Made by a program: the position numbers and the translations under genes. The notes beneath the pieces were generated by a model. That model made no database searches, had not been told where the DNA came from, and saw only the letters and a program-made list of their open reading frames with translations. Below, one piece after another: positions 1 to 8,716 of a stretch of DNA of 64,000 nucleotides. The stretch comes from an uncultured Anaerotignum sp. (GTDB lineage: Bacteria; Bacillota; Clostridia; Lachnospirales; Anaerotignaceae): contig CAJTQX010000005.1 in NCBI GenBank assembly GCA_910578425.1, positions 14,752-78,751 of the forward strand. Direction: 5' to 3'. Positions within the stretch are counted from its first letter, which is position 1. Every line of letters starts with the position of its first letter.

Positions 1-956
1 TCCTCCGCAACATAAACCTTGCGGAATATGACGCTGTGGTCAACCCTGCCGTTGAATATTGTGCCGCTGCCCACGATGGAATCTGTAACTTCCGCGCCAA
101 TGTTATATTTTGCGGGAGGTTCATCTTTGGGCTTTGTTTCGATGTAAGGATATTCGTTCACGAAGGTATCGCGCACGTCCTTATTCAGGAAATCCATATT
201 TGTCGCGAAATACGCGCTCACGCCGGAGCCGATGGCGTTCCAGTAGCCGTTAAATTCATAGCCGTAAATTTTCAGCGTTTTGGTAAAGCGGATAATGATA
301 TCCTGTACCAAATCGTATCTGCCTTCCGGTACAACCTGATTCAGCAAATTAATCAGCAGCTTTCTGGAAATGACATAAATGCCAAGCGAAGCCATATTGG
401 AAGGCGGAGGCGTTGTCGGTTTTTCCACAAACGCAGTCAGCCGTCCTTCCTCGTCCATCTCCAGTACGCCGAATTTGGAAAGATCCTTTTCTTCCATTTT
501 TTGATATACAATCGTAATATCCGCGCCTTTTTCCGCATGCTGTGCAATCACCTGCCGGTAATCCATTTTATAAATCGCATCGCCGGAGGTAATTACAACA
601 TATTCTTCGCTGCTGCGCATCAGATATGTCATATTCTGGTAAATGGAGTCCGCTGTGCCGCGGAACCAGTTGGAATCCTCGCTGCTTGTAAACGGCGTGA
701 ATACAAACAGGCCGCCCTGTTTTCTGCCGAAGTTCCACCATTTGGAGGAAGTCAGATGATCCCGCAGAGAACGGGAATTATATTGCGTCAGGATAGCCGC
801 TTTGCGAATCCCGCTGTTTGTCATGTTGCTCAAAGAAAAGTCAATCGCCCGGTAGCACCCGCCGATTGGGAGAGCCGCAGCCGCCCGGTGGTCGGTCAGC
901 GCGCCCAACCTGCCTTTGTTGTTGCCGCCTGCCAAAATAATACCAATCGCCTTCAT
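1..956 (-). CDS. glgD: GlgD, ADP-glucose pyrophosphorylase-like subunit (3' end outside window)
   Basis: This is the non-catalytic or regulatory partner of GlgC in glycogen synthesis. About 318 codons are visible and the C-terminus runs off the window. The protein starts MKAIGIILAGGNNKGRLG, a nucleotidyltransferase fold whose G-rich loop departs from the GGxGxRLG of active GlgC, as is usual for GlgD. A left-handed beta-helix region begins near residue 290 (IGAEVTDSIVGSGTIFNG). The ATG lies 2 bases after the glgC stop, so the two genes are probably translationally coupled. The family is usually about 370 residues, so roughly 50 are missing. Confidence 0.93.
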   Translation of the reverse strand, partial: MKAIGIILAGGNNKGRLGALTDHRAAAALPIGGCYRAIDFSLSNMTNSGIRKAAILTQYNSRSLRDHLTSSKWWNFGRKQGGLFVFTPFTSSEDSNWFRGTADSIYQNMTYLMRSSEEYVVITSGDAIYKMDYRQVIAQHAEKGADITIVYQKMEEKDLSKFGVLEMDEEGRLTAFVEKPTTPPPSNMASLGIYVISRKLLINLLNQVVPEGRYDLVQDIIIRFTKTLKIYGYEFNGYWNAIGSGVSAYFATNMDFLNKDVRDTFVNEYPYIETKPKDEPPAKYNIGAEVTDSIVGSGTIFNGRVDHSVIFRKVYVAE

Positions 957-958
957 GC

Positions 959-2230
959 TCACATCCCCCTCGTTACGGATTTTCCGCTTTCCAGTTTTCC
1001 TTCCGGATAATCCTCGAAAGCTGTTTCCCCATAAATTACACAGTTTTTGCCGATGGTCACATGATTCGGCACAGTAGTTTTTACGCCCACAACGCTGATG
1101 CCGGAATAATAGATGTTGGGCTTTGCTTCGTTCGGTGTATTTTCGCCAACACCGATCTGTACGCCATCGCCAATCTTACATTCCTCGTCCACAATTGTGC
1201 GGTCAAGCACGGAGTTCTCGCCGATAACAGAATCGCACATAATGATGGAATCCCGTACAACCGCGCCTTTTTTCACGATAACGCCAGGCCCCAGTATGGA
1301 GCGGTAGACCTCTCCGTAAATTTCGCAGCCGTCCGTAATCAGGCTTTCCTTTACCTTCGCGCCCGGCGCGGTATACTGCGGCGGCTGATGGTCGCTGTTG
1401 GTATAGATTTTCCAGAAATCCTCATAAAGGTTGAACTCCGGCAACGCGCGGATCAGATCCATATTGGATTCCCAGTAGGATTCGATCGTGCCAACGTCCT
1501 TCCAGTAGCCCTGGAAACGGTACGCATACAGCGGCTGCCCCTCGTCCAGCATTTTGGGAATGATGTGCTTGCCGAAATCACTGTCCGCATGTACCTGATT
1601 ATCCTCCAGAAGAGCCTCGCGCAGTCTGTCCCAGGTAAAAATGTAAATACCCATCGACGCAAGGTTGCTTTTGGGATTTTCCGGTTTTTCCTCAAATTCG
1701 TAAATCTTGTCCTCCGCTTCGGTGTTCATGATACCAAAACGGCTTGCCTCATCCATAGGCACTTCCAGAACTGCGATTGTTGCGGACGCGCCTTTGTCCT
1801 TATGGAACTGAAGCATCGCCGAGTAGTCCATTTTGTAGATATGGTCGCCGGAAAGAATCAGAACATATTCCGGATTATTGCTGTCAATAAAATCAATGTT
1901 CTGGTAAATCGCATTTGCTGTACCCATGAACCATTCGCCGGAATCTCCGCCTTTTACATGTGGAGCCAGAATTGTTACGCCGCCGTTCCTTCTGTCCAGA
2001 TCCCAGGGGATACCGATACCGATATGCTGATTCAGCCGCAAAGGCTGGTACTGTGTCAGCACGCCGACCGTATCCACGCCGGAATTGATGCAGTTGCTCA
2101 AAGGAAAGTCTATGATACGGTAACGCCCGCCATAAGTTACAGCCGGCTTTGCCACTTTCCTCGTCAGAACGCCAAGCCGGCTACCCTGTCCTCCCGCTAA
2201 TAACATCGCAATCATTTCTTTTTTACGCAT
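959..2230 (-). CDS. glgC: Glucose-1-phosphate adenylyltransferase
   Basis: It makes ADP-glucose from ATP and glucose-1-phosphate, the committed step of bacterial glycogen synthesis. The 423-residue protein has the N-terminal pyrophosphorylase loop LLAGGQGSRLG (residues 10-20), ILSGDHIYKMDY in the sugar-binding region, and a C-terminal left-handed beta-helix of hexapeptide repeats. I start at the ATG at 2230 because AGGGGTG lies about 6 bases upstream. The alternative GTG at 2239 would overlap that ribosome binding site. It is first in a glgC-glgD operon. Confidence 0.96.
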   Translation of the reverse strand: MRKKEMIAMLLAGGQGSRLGVLTRKVAKPAVTYGGRYRIIDFPLSNCINSGVDTVGVLTQYQPLRLNQHIGIGIPWDLDRRNGGVTILAPHVKGGDSGEWFMGTANAIYQNIDFIDSNNPEYVLILSGDHIYKMDYSAMLQFHKDKGASATIAVLEVPMDEASRFGIMNTEAEDKIYEFEEKPENPKSNLASMGIYIFTWDRLREALLEDNQVHADSDFGKHIIPKMLDEGQPLYAYRFQGYWKDVGTIESYWESNMDLIRALPEFNLYEDFWKIYTNSDHQPPQYTAPGAKVKESLITDGCEIYGEVYRSILGPGVIVKKGAVVRDSIIMCDSVIGENSVLDRTIVDEECKIGDGVQIGVGENTPNEAKPNIYYSGISVVGVKTTVPNHVTIGKNCVIYGETAFEDYPEGKLESGKSVTRGM

Positions 2231-2398
2231 ATTCAACACCCCTATCTTTCAGGTTGCACATATGTACTAAAGCCTTTCCTCCGCCTTCTGCCTGATGACC
2301 TCCCCAAAAACGGCAAAAAGCCACAGACCCTGCCCTGCCTCAAAGCGCATGGCCGAACCTTTAGCCCGGAACGGCAAAGTACCAGCTTCGTTGTACCC

Positions 2399-2426
2399 AT
2401 TATAGCACAATCCTGTTAAAATGCAA
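2399..2426 (-). promoter_or_regulatory. Sigma-A-type promoter for glgCD
   Basis: On the minus strand TTGCAT (2421-2426) and TATAAT (2399-2404) are 16 bases apart. The predicted start gives a leader of about 160 bases before glgC, in which I see no clear riboswitch or terminator. Confidence 0.7.
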
Positions 2427-2621
2427 CGTAAAATCATTAAAACTATGCCAAAATTTCGCTCTTTTTCCTAAAAATGTTTGTGCGGCTTGAAGGAATAAGC
2501 GCAAACCGCCGTAAGGGAGGCACTCATTTAGCCGGAGGTTTGGCAAAAATGCCGCTTTTTTTGTTTCTGCTTTTGTGTAACTGTGCCCATAAAAGAACAG
2601 ACTGCCCTGTCGTTTCCATTC

Positions 2622-2650
2622 TTGACAGAAATGTCAGGAACGGCTATAAT
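2622..2650 (+). promoter_or_regulatory. Consensus sigma-A promoter with palindrome over the -35
   Basis: TTGACA (2622-2627) and TATAAT (2645-2650) are both perfect and 17 bases apart. The -35 box is part of an inverted repeat, TGACA-GAAA-TGTCA (2623-2636), which could be an operator. It drives the 68-codon gene that starts 40 bases downstream. Confidence 0.85.
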
Positions 2651-2689
2651 GAATCCAACGCTTCCAAACATGAAAGGAGGGGATTCCGT

Positions 2690-2896
2690 ATGAGACTTCT
2701 TAAAAAAGTACGGTCTGCTTTCCGGGTAATCAAATCAGCCGCAATAAACTTTGTTGCCGGTCTGATAAATGGAACGATTCAAGTCGGCATTGCGAACGGG
2801 CGGTTTATCTATGAGAATCATTCTCAAAATAAGGATATCAGAATCAATATCCCACCGTCCTCCGCTCCGGCACAGCCCGCGCTGTGCAATGCCTGA
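2690..2896 (+). CDS. Small basic protein of unknown function (68 aa)
   Basis: I do not recognise this protein. It has a lysine/arginine-rich N-terminus (MRLLKKVRSAFRVIK), a short hydrophobic or amphipathic middle (AAINFVAGLINGTIQVGIA) and a polar, proline-containing tail. GAAAGGAGGGG lies about 6 bases before the ATG, a consensus promoter lies just upstream and a hairpin terminator overlaps the stop codon, so it looks like a complete one-gene unit. The amphipathic character would suit a membrane-associated peptide, but that is inference. Confidence 0.6.
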   Translation: MRLLKKVRSAFRVIKSAAINFVAGLINGTIQVGIANGRFIYENHSQNKDIRINIPPSSAPAQPALCNA

Positions 2897-2917
2897 AAGC
2901 CGTTTAGCTTTCTTTTC
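2895..2917 (+). terminator. Terminator of the small gene
   Basis: GAAAGC (2895-2900) pairs with GCTTTC (2907-2912) across a 6-base loop and is followed by TTTT. The stem begins inside the stop codon. Confidence 0.65.
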
Positions 2918-2976
2918 CTGCCGACAGGCTGCGGCATGATAGAAAGACGGCAAAAGAGAATAAAAGTAAAAAGAAT

Positions 2977-3042
2977 AAGCCCCAGAACGGAAACTCGCAC
3001 AGGAAGCAGCGGAAACATGCCGTTCCGAAAGGGGGCTTTTTT
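2977..3042 (+). terminator. Second, longer terminator-like hairpin
   Basis: AAGCCCC..AACGG (from 2977) pairs with CCGTT..GGGGGCTT, followed by TTTT ending near 3042. It lies between the small gene and the murC promoter. It may be a backup terminator or the end of an unseen short transcript. Confidence 0.55.
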
Positions 3043-3134
3043 CGTTCCGCAAAATCCTGTGCTGTTTTCAGGTTTATTCCCTCCGGTTTCTGTATAAAAT
3101 ATAGGAAATACAGAACATACGGCGCGGGCAGCTC

Positions 3135-3163
3135 TTGCCATTCCCGTGTCCATATACTATAAT
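3135..3163 (+). promoter_or_regulatory. Promoter of murC
   Basis: TTGCCA (3135-3140) and TATAAT (3158-3163) are 17 bases apart, and the murC ATG follows about 50 bases later. Confidence 0.75.
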
Positions 3164-3212
3164 GATACTCAAACAATGTCCCAAATATCCAAAAAATTGA
3201 GGCGATACCACT

Positions 3213-4586
3213 ATGAAAAATGAAATACAACCCAATTCCCATATTTATTTTATCGGCATCGGCGGAATCAGCATGTCCGGCCTGGCAGAAATATTGAAGG
3301 ACCGTGGCTGTCGTGTTTCCGGCACGGATATCAAAGAGAGCAATGTCACAAAACACCTTGAATCTCTTGGCATTACGGTTCATTACGGGCACCGCGCGGA
3401 AAATATTACCGATGATATCGACCTTGTTGTCTATACGGCTGCGATACACCCCGGCAATCCGGAACTGGAGGCGGCAAAGGAAAAGCAGATTCCCCTGATG
3501 GACAGGGCGCGGCTTTTAGGGCATATTATGGAGGAATATCAGTATTCCGTTGCCGTTGCGGGTACGCATGGAAAAACGACAACGACCTCTATGGTTTCTG
3601 AAATTCTGCTGGAAGCGGAAAAGGACCCGACGATTACCGTCGGCGGCATACTGCCCGCCATACACAGCAATGTAAAGATTGGACATTCGCCGTATTTTGT
3701 GGCGGAGGCATGCGAATATTTTGACAGTTTCCTACAGTTTACTCCGCTTGTCGGCGTAATTCTGAATGTGGAAGCGGACCATCTGGATTATTTCAAAACG
3801 CTGGAAAATATCCGCCGCTCCTTCCATGCTTTTGCGCAGAGGATTCCTGCGGGCGGCCTGCTCGTGTTGAATGCGTCTGTTGCGCATCCGGAGGAGCTGG
3901 AGGAAAACCTGCACTGCGCTGTGGAAACCTTCGGCCTGGAGGAAAACGCCTGCTGGCAGGCGCGGCATATCATGCATGAGGCGGATGGGAAAAACAGCTT
4001 TGACGTGTACTATCAAGGAGAATTTTATACCTCTGTCCATCTGGATATTCCCGGTGAGCATAACATCACAAACGCACTGGCGGCGGTTGCGTCGGCGCAT
4101 TTTCTGGATATTCCGGCAGAGGTCTGCGCGCGCGGCCTGATGCATTTTACGGGTGTAGACAGAAGGTTCCAGCGCAAGGGAGAGAAGAACGGCGTCACCG
4201 TTATTGACGACTACGCACACCACCCTACGGAAATTATGGCAACGCTTTCGGCGGCGCGGAATGTGCGGCGGAATAAGCTCTGGTGCGTGTTCCAGCCGCA
4301 TACCTATTCCCGTACAAAAAATCTTTTTGACGAGTTTGGAAGGGCGTTCGCAGATGCAGATGAAATCATCATTGCGGATATTTATGCAGCGCGGGAAACA
4401 GATGATGGAACGATTTCCGCCGCCATGCTTGCGGATCGTATTGCGAAAGAGGGCAGGAATGCGCAGTATGTGGGCGACTTTGCCGCAATCCGGCAGTACC
4501 TTGAGGAGCATTGCCGGATGGGCGACCTCCTGCTGACTGTCGGCGCGGGAGATGTGTATAAAATCGGCGAAGAATTTTTGAAATGA
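3213..4586 (+). CDS. murC: UDP-N-acetylmuramate--L-alanine ligase
   Basis: A cytoplasmic Mur ligase that joins L-alanine to UDP-MurNAc using ATP, the first step of peptide-stem assembly in peptidoglycan synthesis. At 457 residues it is full length. The Rossmann motif GIGGISMSGLAE is at residues 15-26, the ATP loop GTHGKTTTT at 117-125, and the central EADHLDYF and late DDYAHHPTE motifs are typical of MurC. It stands alone, with its own promoter and terminator. Confidence 0.97.
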   Translation: MKNEIQPNSHIYFIGIGGISMSGLAEILKDRGCRVSGTDIKESNVTKHLESLGITVHYGHRAENITDDIDLVVYTAAIHPGNPELEAAKEKQIPLMDRARLLGHIMEEYQYSVAVAGTHGKTTTTSMVSEILLEAEKDPTITVGGILPAIHSNVKIGHSPYFVAEACEYFDSFLQFTPLVGVILNVEADHLDYFKTLENIRRSFHAFAQRIPAGGLLVLNASVAHPEELEENLHCAVETFGLEENACWQARHIMHEADGKNSFDVYYQGEFYTSVHLDIPGEHNITNALAAVASAHFLDIPAEVCARGLMHFTGVDRRFQRKGEKNGVTVIDDYAHHPTEIMATLSAARNVRRNKLWCVFQPHTYSRTKNLFDEFGRAFADADEIIIADIYAARETDDGTISAAMLADRIAKEGRNAQYVGDFAAIRQYLEEHCRMGDLLLTVGAGDVYKIGEEFLK

Positions 4587-4591
4587 TGGAA

Positions 4592-4631
4592 AAGGCCTCT
4601 GTATGCAGTGCCTGATACAGGGGCTTTTTTA
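4592..4631 (+). terminator. Terminator after murC
   Basis: A stem formed by AAGGCCTCTGTAT and ATACAGGGGCTT is followed by a T run, 6 bases after the murC stop. Confidence 0.85.
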
Positions 4632-4659
4632 TTGTGCCGGTTTCTTTCCACTTTCCGAA

Positions 4660-4714
4660 GATTTCATTAAGAAATCATTAACCCTATGGATTTTTGAAAG
4701 AACTGTGATATAAT
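4660..4714 (+). promoter_or_regulatory. Extended -10 promoter and upstream inverted repeat
   Basis: TGATATAAT (4706-4714) is an extended -10 element with no good -35. Upstream, GATTTC-ATTAA-GAAATC (4660-4676) is a perfect 6-base inverted repeat that could bind an activator, which would fit a promoter lacking a -35. Confidence 0.5.
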
Positions 4715-4765
4715 TAGTTCTATTATAAAATCATTTTGTCAATTTCCGGAATGGAGGTAAAAAAT

Positions 4766-5983
4766 ATGAATGGAATTGGATATAAAGTAAAGGGTGCGCT
4801 GGCTCTCGCGCTTTCTATGGCTCTTTTCAGCACAACGCTGTTCGCGGATACCCGCGTATATGCGGCGCAGACTGCCGTAAAGGCGGAGGAAAGCACCCTG
4901 CCTGAACTGACATACGAAGCGGCATTGGAGAAGGCGAAAAAACACAGCCCCGATCTGCGGGATATCGCGGATACCGCGGAATTTCTGCAAAAGACGAAAG
5001 AGGACCTTTGGGACCGCGTAGGATATTTCGATTCCCCCAATTATGATTATCAGAGGTGGGTCAATGACGGCTGGTATATGGTGACATCCTCGGCTTTCAG
5101 CACAACGACCGGCATGAAGCAGAACAGCTACAGCGAAGCTATTACAAAGCTTGGCCTGGAAGCGAGTGTGAAAAATTATTTCATGACCATATTGAGTCAG
5201 GAAGATAATCTGGAACTGCTGAAAAAGAATATGGAATTGCAGCAGAAGCTGTATAAGCAGGGCAAAACGAAATATCAACTGGGACTGATCAGTAAGTTTG
5301 ATCTGGATAAACTGGAAACAGAAACCAATAAGCTGGCGGACAGCATTACGATTATGGAAAGCGCGCTGGAACAGATTCATACGCAGTTCAACAGTCTTTT
5401 GGGGGAAAGCCCTGAGAAACGCTATCAGCTTGTATACGATGTGTCCTATGAGCCGTTCACGCTGAACCAGACGATGGACCAGTATATCAATGGCAAGGTC
5501 AATGCCTCCAATACCCTCAAAATATTGGAGCTGAATGTGGAATCGGCGAAATTCAAAAAGAATTACCTGCCGGAATCCTCCACAGGCTCGGAAACGAACC
5601 AGAATAACCTGAACTATGATCAGGCAAAGCGGAGCCTGAAAACATCTAAGGATAACTTCGCGCTGGCAATCCGCAACGGCTATAATGCTATCCTGCAAAA
5701 GGAAACGGAATACGCGACCGCACAGGCGGCCCTGAAACAGGCGGAAGCGGATTACCACAAGGCAGAGGTAAATTATCAGGCGGGAAATATCACCGCGCTG
5801 ACCCTGGAACAGGCGCAGATGGGTGTAGATAACGCAAAGAACGAAATTCAGCAGGTGGTTTATGACCATGATCTGGCGATATTCAATTTCCAGAACCCTG
5901 ACCTTCTGAGCGGCGGCGCGGGCGCGTCCGGCGCATCGGGCAAATCAGGCAAATCAGGCGGCAGTGGCAGTGAAGGAAAATAA
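4766..5983 (+). CDS. Exported TolC-like coiled-coil protein
   Basis: A 405-residue protein with a signal peptide of about 33 residues (KGALALALSMALFSTTLFA). Long alpha-helical repeats resemble the TolC/outer-membrane efflux family: LTYEAALEKAKKHSPDL near the start, then paired helices ending in KAEVNYQAGNITALTLEQAQ. The last 25 residues are a low-complexity Gly/Ser/Lys tail. TolC-like proteins occur in some Clostridia, where their role is not clear. No MFP or RND/ABC pump gene lies next to it. The start is set by GGAGG at 4753-4757. A strong terminator follows, so it is monocistronic. Confidence 0.75.
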   Translation: MNGIGYKVKGALALALSMALFSTTLFADTRVYAAQTAVKAEESTLPELTYEAALEKAKKHSPDLRDIADTAEFLQKTKEDLWDRVGYFDSPNYDYQRWVNDGWYMVTSSAFSTTTGMKQNSYSEAITKLGLEASVKNYFMTILSQEDNLELLKKNMELQQKLYKQGKTKYQLGLISKFDLDKLETETNKLADSITIMESALEQIHTQFNSLLGESPEKRYQLVYDVSYEPFTLNQTMDQYINGKVNASNTLKILELNVESAKFKKNYLPESSTGSETNQNNLNYDQAKRSLKTSKDNFALAIRNGYNAILQKETEYATAQAALKQAEADYHKAEVNYQAGNITALTLEQAQMGVDNAKNEIQQVVYDHDLAIFNFQNPDLLSGGAGASGASGKSGKSGGSGSEGK

Positions 5984-5997
5984 TGCAGAACAGGCAG

Positions 5998-6033
5998 CTC
6001 CCGAAGGGAATACATCCCTTCGGGAGTTTTTTT
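5998..6033 (+). terminator. Strong terminator after the TolC-like gene
   Basis: CTCCCGAAGGGA (5998-6009) pairs perfectly with TCCCTTCGGGAG (6015-6026), followed by seven T. Confidence 0.93.
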
Positions 6034-6134
6034 GTGCAGAATGCAGGTGCTGTGTTCTGTTTTTTGCCTGTGTACCGCTTTGCATGTATAACTCTTCCTT
6101 TTTTCCGCAGAATAAGGACAAAGGCGGTGAAAGG

Positions 6135-7610
6135 ATGAGGATTTCAAAGGATCTATCGAAAAATATGGCGGCGATTCAGGAAGCGTTTCGGGATTGCGGC
6201 GATATTATTATGCGCGAATTTCGGATAAACGGCGGCGAAGGGCGGCTGTTTATGGTCTATACGGATAACATCGTAGACGGTGACGCGATACAGGATTTTA
6301 TCATGACAAACATCATGGCGCGCTGTGAAAAACAGGGGACAAAGGGGCTTTTGCAGTCGCTGATGGAAGATGTGATTGCCATTGGCGAAATGGGAAAAAT
6401 CACTACGCTTCAGGAGGTTTATGATGCTGTCCTGCTGGGAGATACGGTGCTTTTGATGCAGGGGGACGATTTCGCTTTGCAGGCATCGACAAAGGGCTTT
6501 CCGTCGCGCGGGGTAAACAAGGCGGAAACAGAAGTTGTCGTACAGGGGCCGAAGGACGCATTCACTGAACTGATGTCCATAAACGTGGTGCTGACGCGGC
6601 GGCGGATACGCGATACAAAACTGAAGCTGAAGCGGAAAAAAGTCGGCGCGCGGAGCAAAACTGACGTCGCGCTCATGTATATGGAGGATCTGGTGCGTCC
6701 GGAAACGCTGCAAAAGGTAGAATGCCAGCTGGACAGGCTGGACGCGGATTTCATGCCGGACAGCGGTTATATGGAACAGCTTTTGGAAAAGCGGCAGTAT
6801 TCGCCGTTTCCGCAGATGCAAATGACGGAACGCCCCGATAAAACGGCTTCCGCCCTGCTGGAAGGACGCATAGCCCTGCTGGTGGACAACACGCCCTACG
6901 CGCTTCTCCTGCCTTCCACGCTGAACACGTTTTTTCAGGCGGCGGAGGATTATTATGACCGCTGGGAAATCATGAGCTTTATCCGTCTGATTCGTTACGC
7001 GGCGGCGTTTCTGGCGGTTGCTCTGCCGGGGCTGTATATTGCGTTTTCCGTCTATCACCCCCAGCTAATGCCTACGGCTCTGGCGTTAAAGGTAGCCGCG
7101 ACGCGTCAGGCAATACCGTTTTCTGTTGTCGGCGAGGTCCTGATTATGGAACTGGCGTTTGAGCTCCTTCGGGAGGCAGGAATCCGCCTGCCTTCGCCGG
7201 TCAGCTCTACCATTGGCATTGTGGGCGGTATCATCATCGGTTCCGCGGCAGTGGAGGCGGGGCTGGTCAGCCCGGCGGTCGTCATTGTTTCCGCGCTGAC
7301 TGGCATTTGCAGCTTTGTCATTCCGAATATCTCCATCGTTTCCGGCCTGCGCATCAGCAAATATCTGGTGATATTCCTGGCGGCAGTGCTGGGGCTGTTC
7401 GGCGTATGGGCGGCTCTCCTGCTTCTGCTGGCGCATCTTGCCAGCCTGACTTCTTATGGTATTCCGTATCTTTACCCGTTCTGTTCTTCCTCGGTCAATG
7501 ATGATGTGGACTGGGAAGACAGCATACTGCGTCTGCCGCTTTCCAAAATGAAGCGCAGGCCGATATTTGCAAAGCCCGATGGACGGGCGCGGAAAGGCGG
7601 TGGGGCGTGA
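6135..7610 (+). CDS. Spore germination protein, GerA family A subunit
   Basis: A subunit of a Ger-type germinant receptor in the inner spore membrane. The 491-residue protein has the soluble GerA N-terminal domain (about 1-270) with the conserved region LLVDNTPYALLLPSTL, and a membrane domain with several hydrophobic segments from about residue 280. PSPVSSTIGIVGGIIIGSAA and the NISIVSGLRI region are typical. I start at the ATG at 6135. An upstream in-frame extension would run back through the terminator of the previous gene. It overlaps the next gene by one base (TGATG), giving an A-B-C tricistron. Confidence 0.93.
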   Translation: MRISKDLSKNMAAIQEAFRDCGDIIMREFRINGGEGRLFMVYTDNIVDGDAIQDFIMTNIMARCEKQGTKGLLQSLMEDVIAIGEMGKITTLQEVYDAVLLGDTVLLMQGDDFALQASTKGFPSRGVNKAETEVVVQGPKDAFTELMSINVVLTRRRIRDTKLKLKRKKVGARSKTDVALMYMEDLVRPETLQKVECQLDRLDADFMPDSGYMEQLLEKRQYSPFPQMQMTERPDKTASALLEGRIALLVDNTPYALLLPSTLNTFFQAAEDYYDRWEIMSFIRLIRYAAAFLAVALPGLYIAFSVYHPQLMPTALALKVAATRQAIPFSVVGEVLIMELAFELLREAGIRLPSPVSSTIGIVGGIIIGSAAVEAGLVSPAVVIVSALTGICSFVIPNISIVSGLRISKYLVIFLAAVLGLFGVWAALLLLLAHLASLTSYGIPYLYPFCSSSVNDDVDWEDSILRLPLSKMKRRPIFAKPDGRARKGGGA

Positions 7611-8716
7611 TGTTTGCGGAGAACAGAAAAATATCCCTCCGGCAGCTACAGGCAATGCTCCTGCTGGATTTTTTCGGTACGGCGGCGTTGTTTCTGCCGG
7701 GGGAAATGGCAAAGGCAGGCGGGCGCGGCTGTTGGATACTTGCGGGTGTGTGCGGGCTTGTTTTTGCCGCGCTTTCCCTGCTTTTGACGCTTCTGGGCAA
7801 AAAAATGCCCGAAGGGACAGCGGTGGAATGGTGCCGAATGCTTTTGGGACCGGTGTTCGGAAATCTTGTACTGCTGGGGCTTGGGGCAAAGATGTTCTGG
7901 GATGGCGCGCTGGAACTGCGGATTTTCAGCGAAATCATACGGCGCACCATGCTCCCCGCAACGCCCGTCTGGGCATTGACGCTTGTTGTCCTGCTGATTG
8001 CAGGGGCTTTGGCGGCACAGGGTATGGAATGCAGGGGGCGCACAGCGGAAATCTTATTTTTCCTTGTTTCCGTTCCCCTGCTTGTGGTATTGCTGGCGGT
8101 CGTGTTTTCGGCGGAATATGGACGCGTGCTGCCGCTGGAGCCGCCTGCCGCGAGGGGCTGGAAAGATGCTTTTGCGTCTGTGGGCGTGCTGTTTCAGGGG
8201 CTGGTATTTCTGTATTTTATATTTCCTGATTTGAAAAAGCCGCAGAAGACGCAGCGCGCGGTTCTGGCTGCGGGCGTACATGCTGCGGTCCTTTTTGCCG
8301 CGCTTACGTTCCTTTCTCTGGCAGTTTATGGAGAAGCCATGCTGAAACAAAAGCTCCTGCCGACATTGCAAATGCTGGAACGGGTCAGTTTTACGGGAAT
8401 ATTCCTGACCCGTCAGGATGTCCTTTTGCTCTGGTTCTGGATTGCGTCGGTTTCGGTATTCCTGTCCGGAACGCTGTTCTTTTCCTCCCTTATGGGCGTG
8501 CGTATGGCGGGGCAGCCGGAGGCAAAGCGGAAAAACTGGCTTTATGCCGCGTTTGCGGGGTTGTTTCTGCTGAGCTTTTTGCCGGAGGATATGGCACAGG
8601 CGCATGAGCTCCGTCTGCGGGCTTCGCTTTGGCTGAATGGGTTTTATCTTCTGGTACTGCCCGCTCTGCTGTTTTTTCTGGCGGCAGTGCGGAAGAAGGG
8701 AGGGAAAGCGGTATGA
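7610..8716 (+). CDS. Spore germination permease, GerB family
   Basis: The B subunit of the same germinant receptor, an APC-superfamily-like membrane protein thought to bind the germinant. The 368 residues hold about ten hydrophobic segments. The N-terminus KISLRQLQAMLLLDFFGTAALFLP is the usual start of this family. The ATG at 7610 overlaps the previous stop, and the end overlaps the next start by four bases (ATGA), so translation is coupled. A GTG three bases earlier is a possible alternative start. Confidence 0.92.
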   Translation: MFAENRKISLRQLQAMLLLDFFGTAALFLPGEMAKAGGRGCWILAGVCGLVFAALSLLLTLLGKKMPEGTAVEWCRMLLGPVFGNLVLLGLGAKMFWDGALELRIFSEIIRRTMLPATPVWALTLVVLLIAGALAAQGMECRGRTAEILFFLVSVPLLVVLLAVVFSAEYGRVLPLEPPAARGWKDAFASVGVLFQGLVFLYFIFPDLKKPQKTQRAVLAAGVHAAVLFAALTFLSLAVYGEAMLKQKLLPTLQMLERVSFTGIFLTRQDVLLLWFWIASVSVFLSGTLFFSSLMGVRMAGQPEAKRKNWLYAAFAGLFLLSFLPEDMAQAHELRLRASLWLNGFYLLVLPALLFFLAAVRKKGGKAV

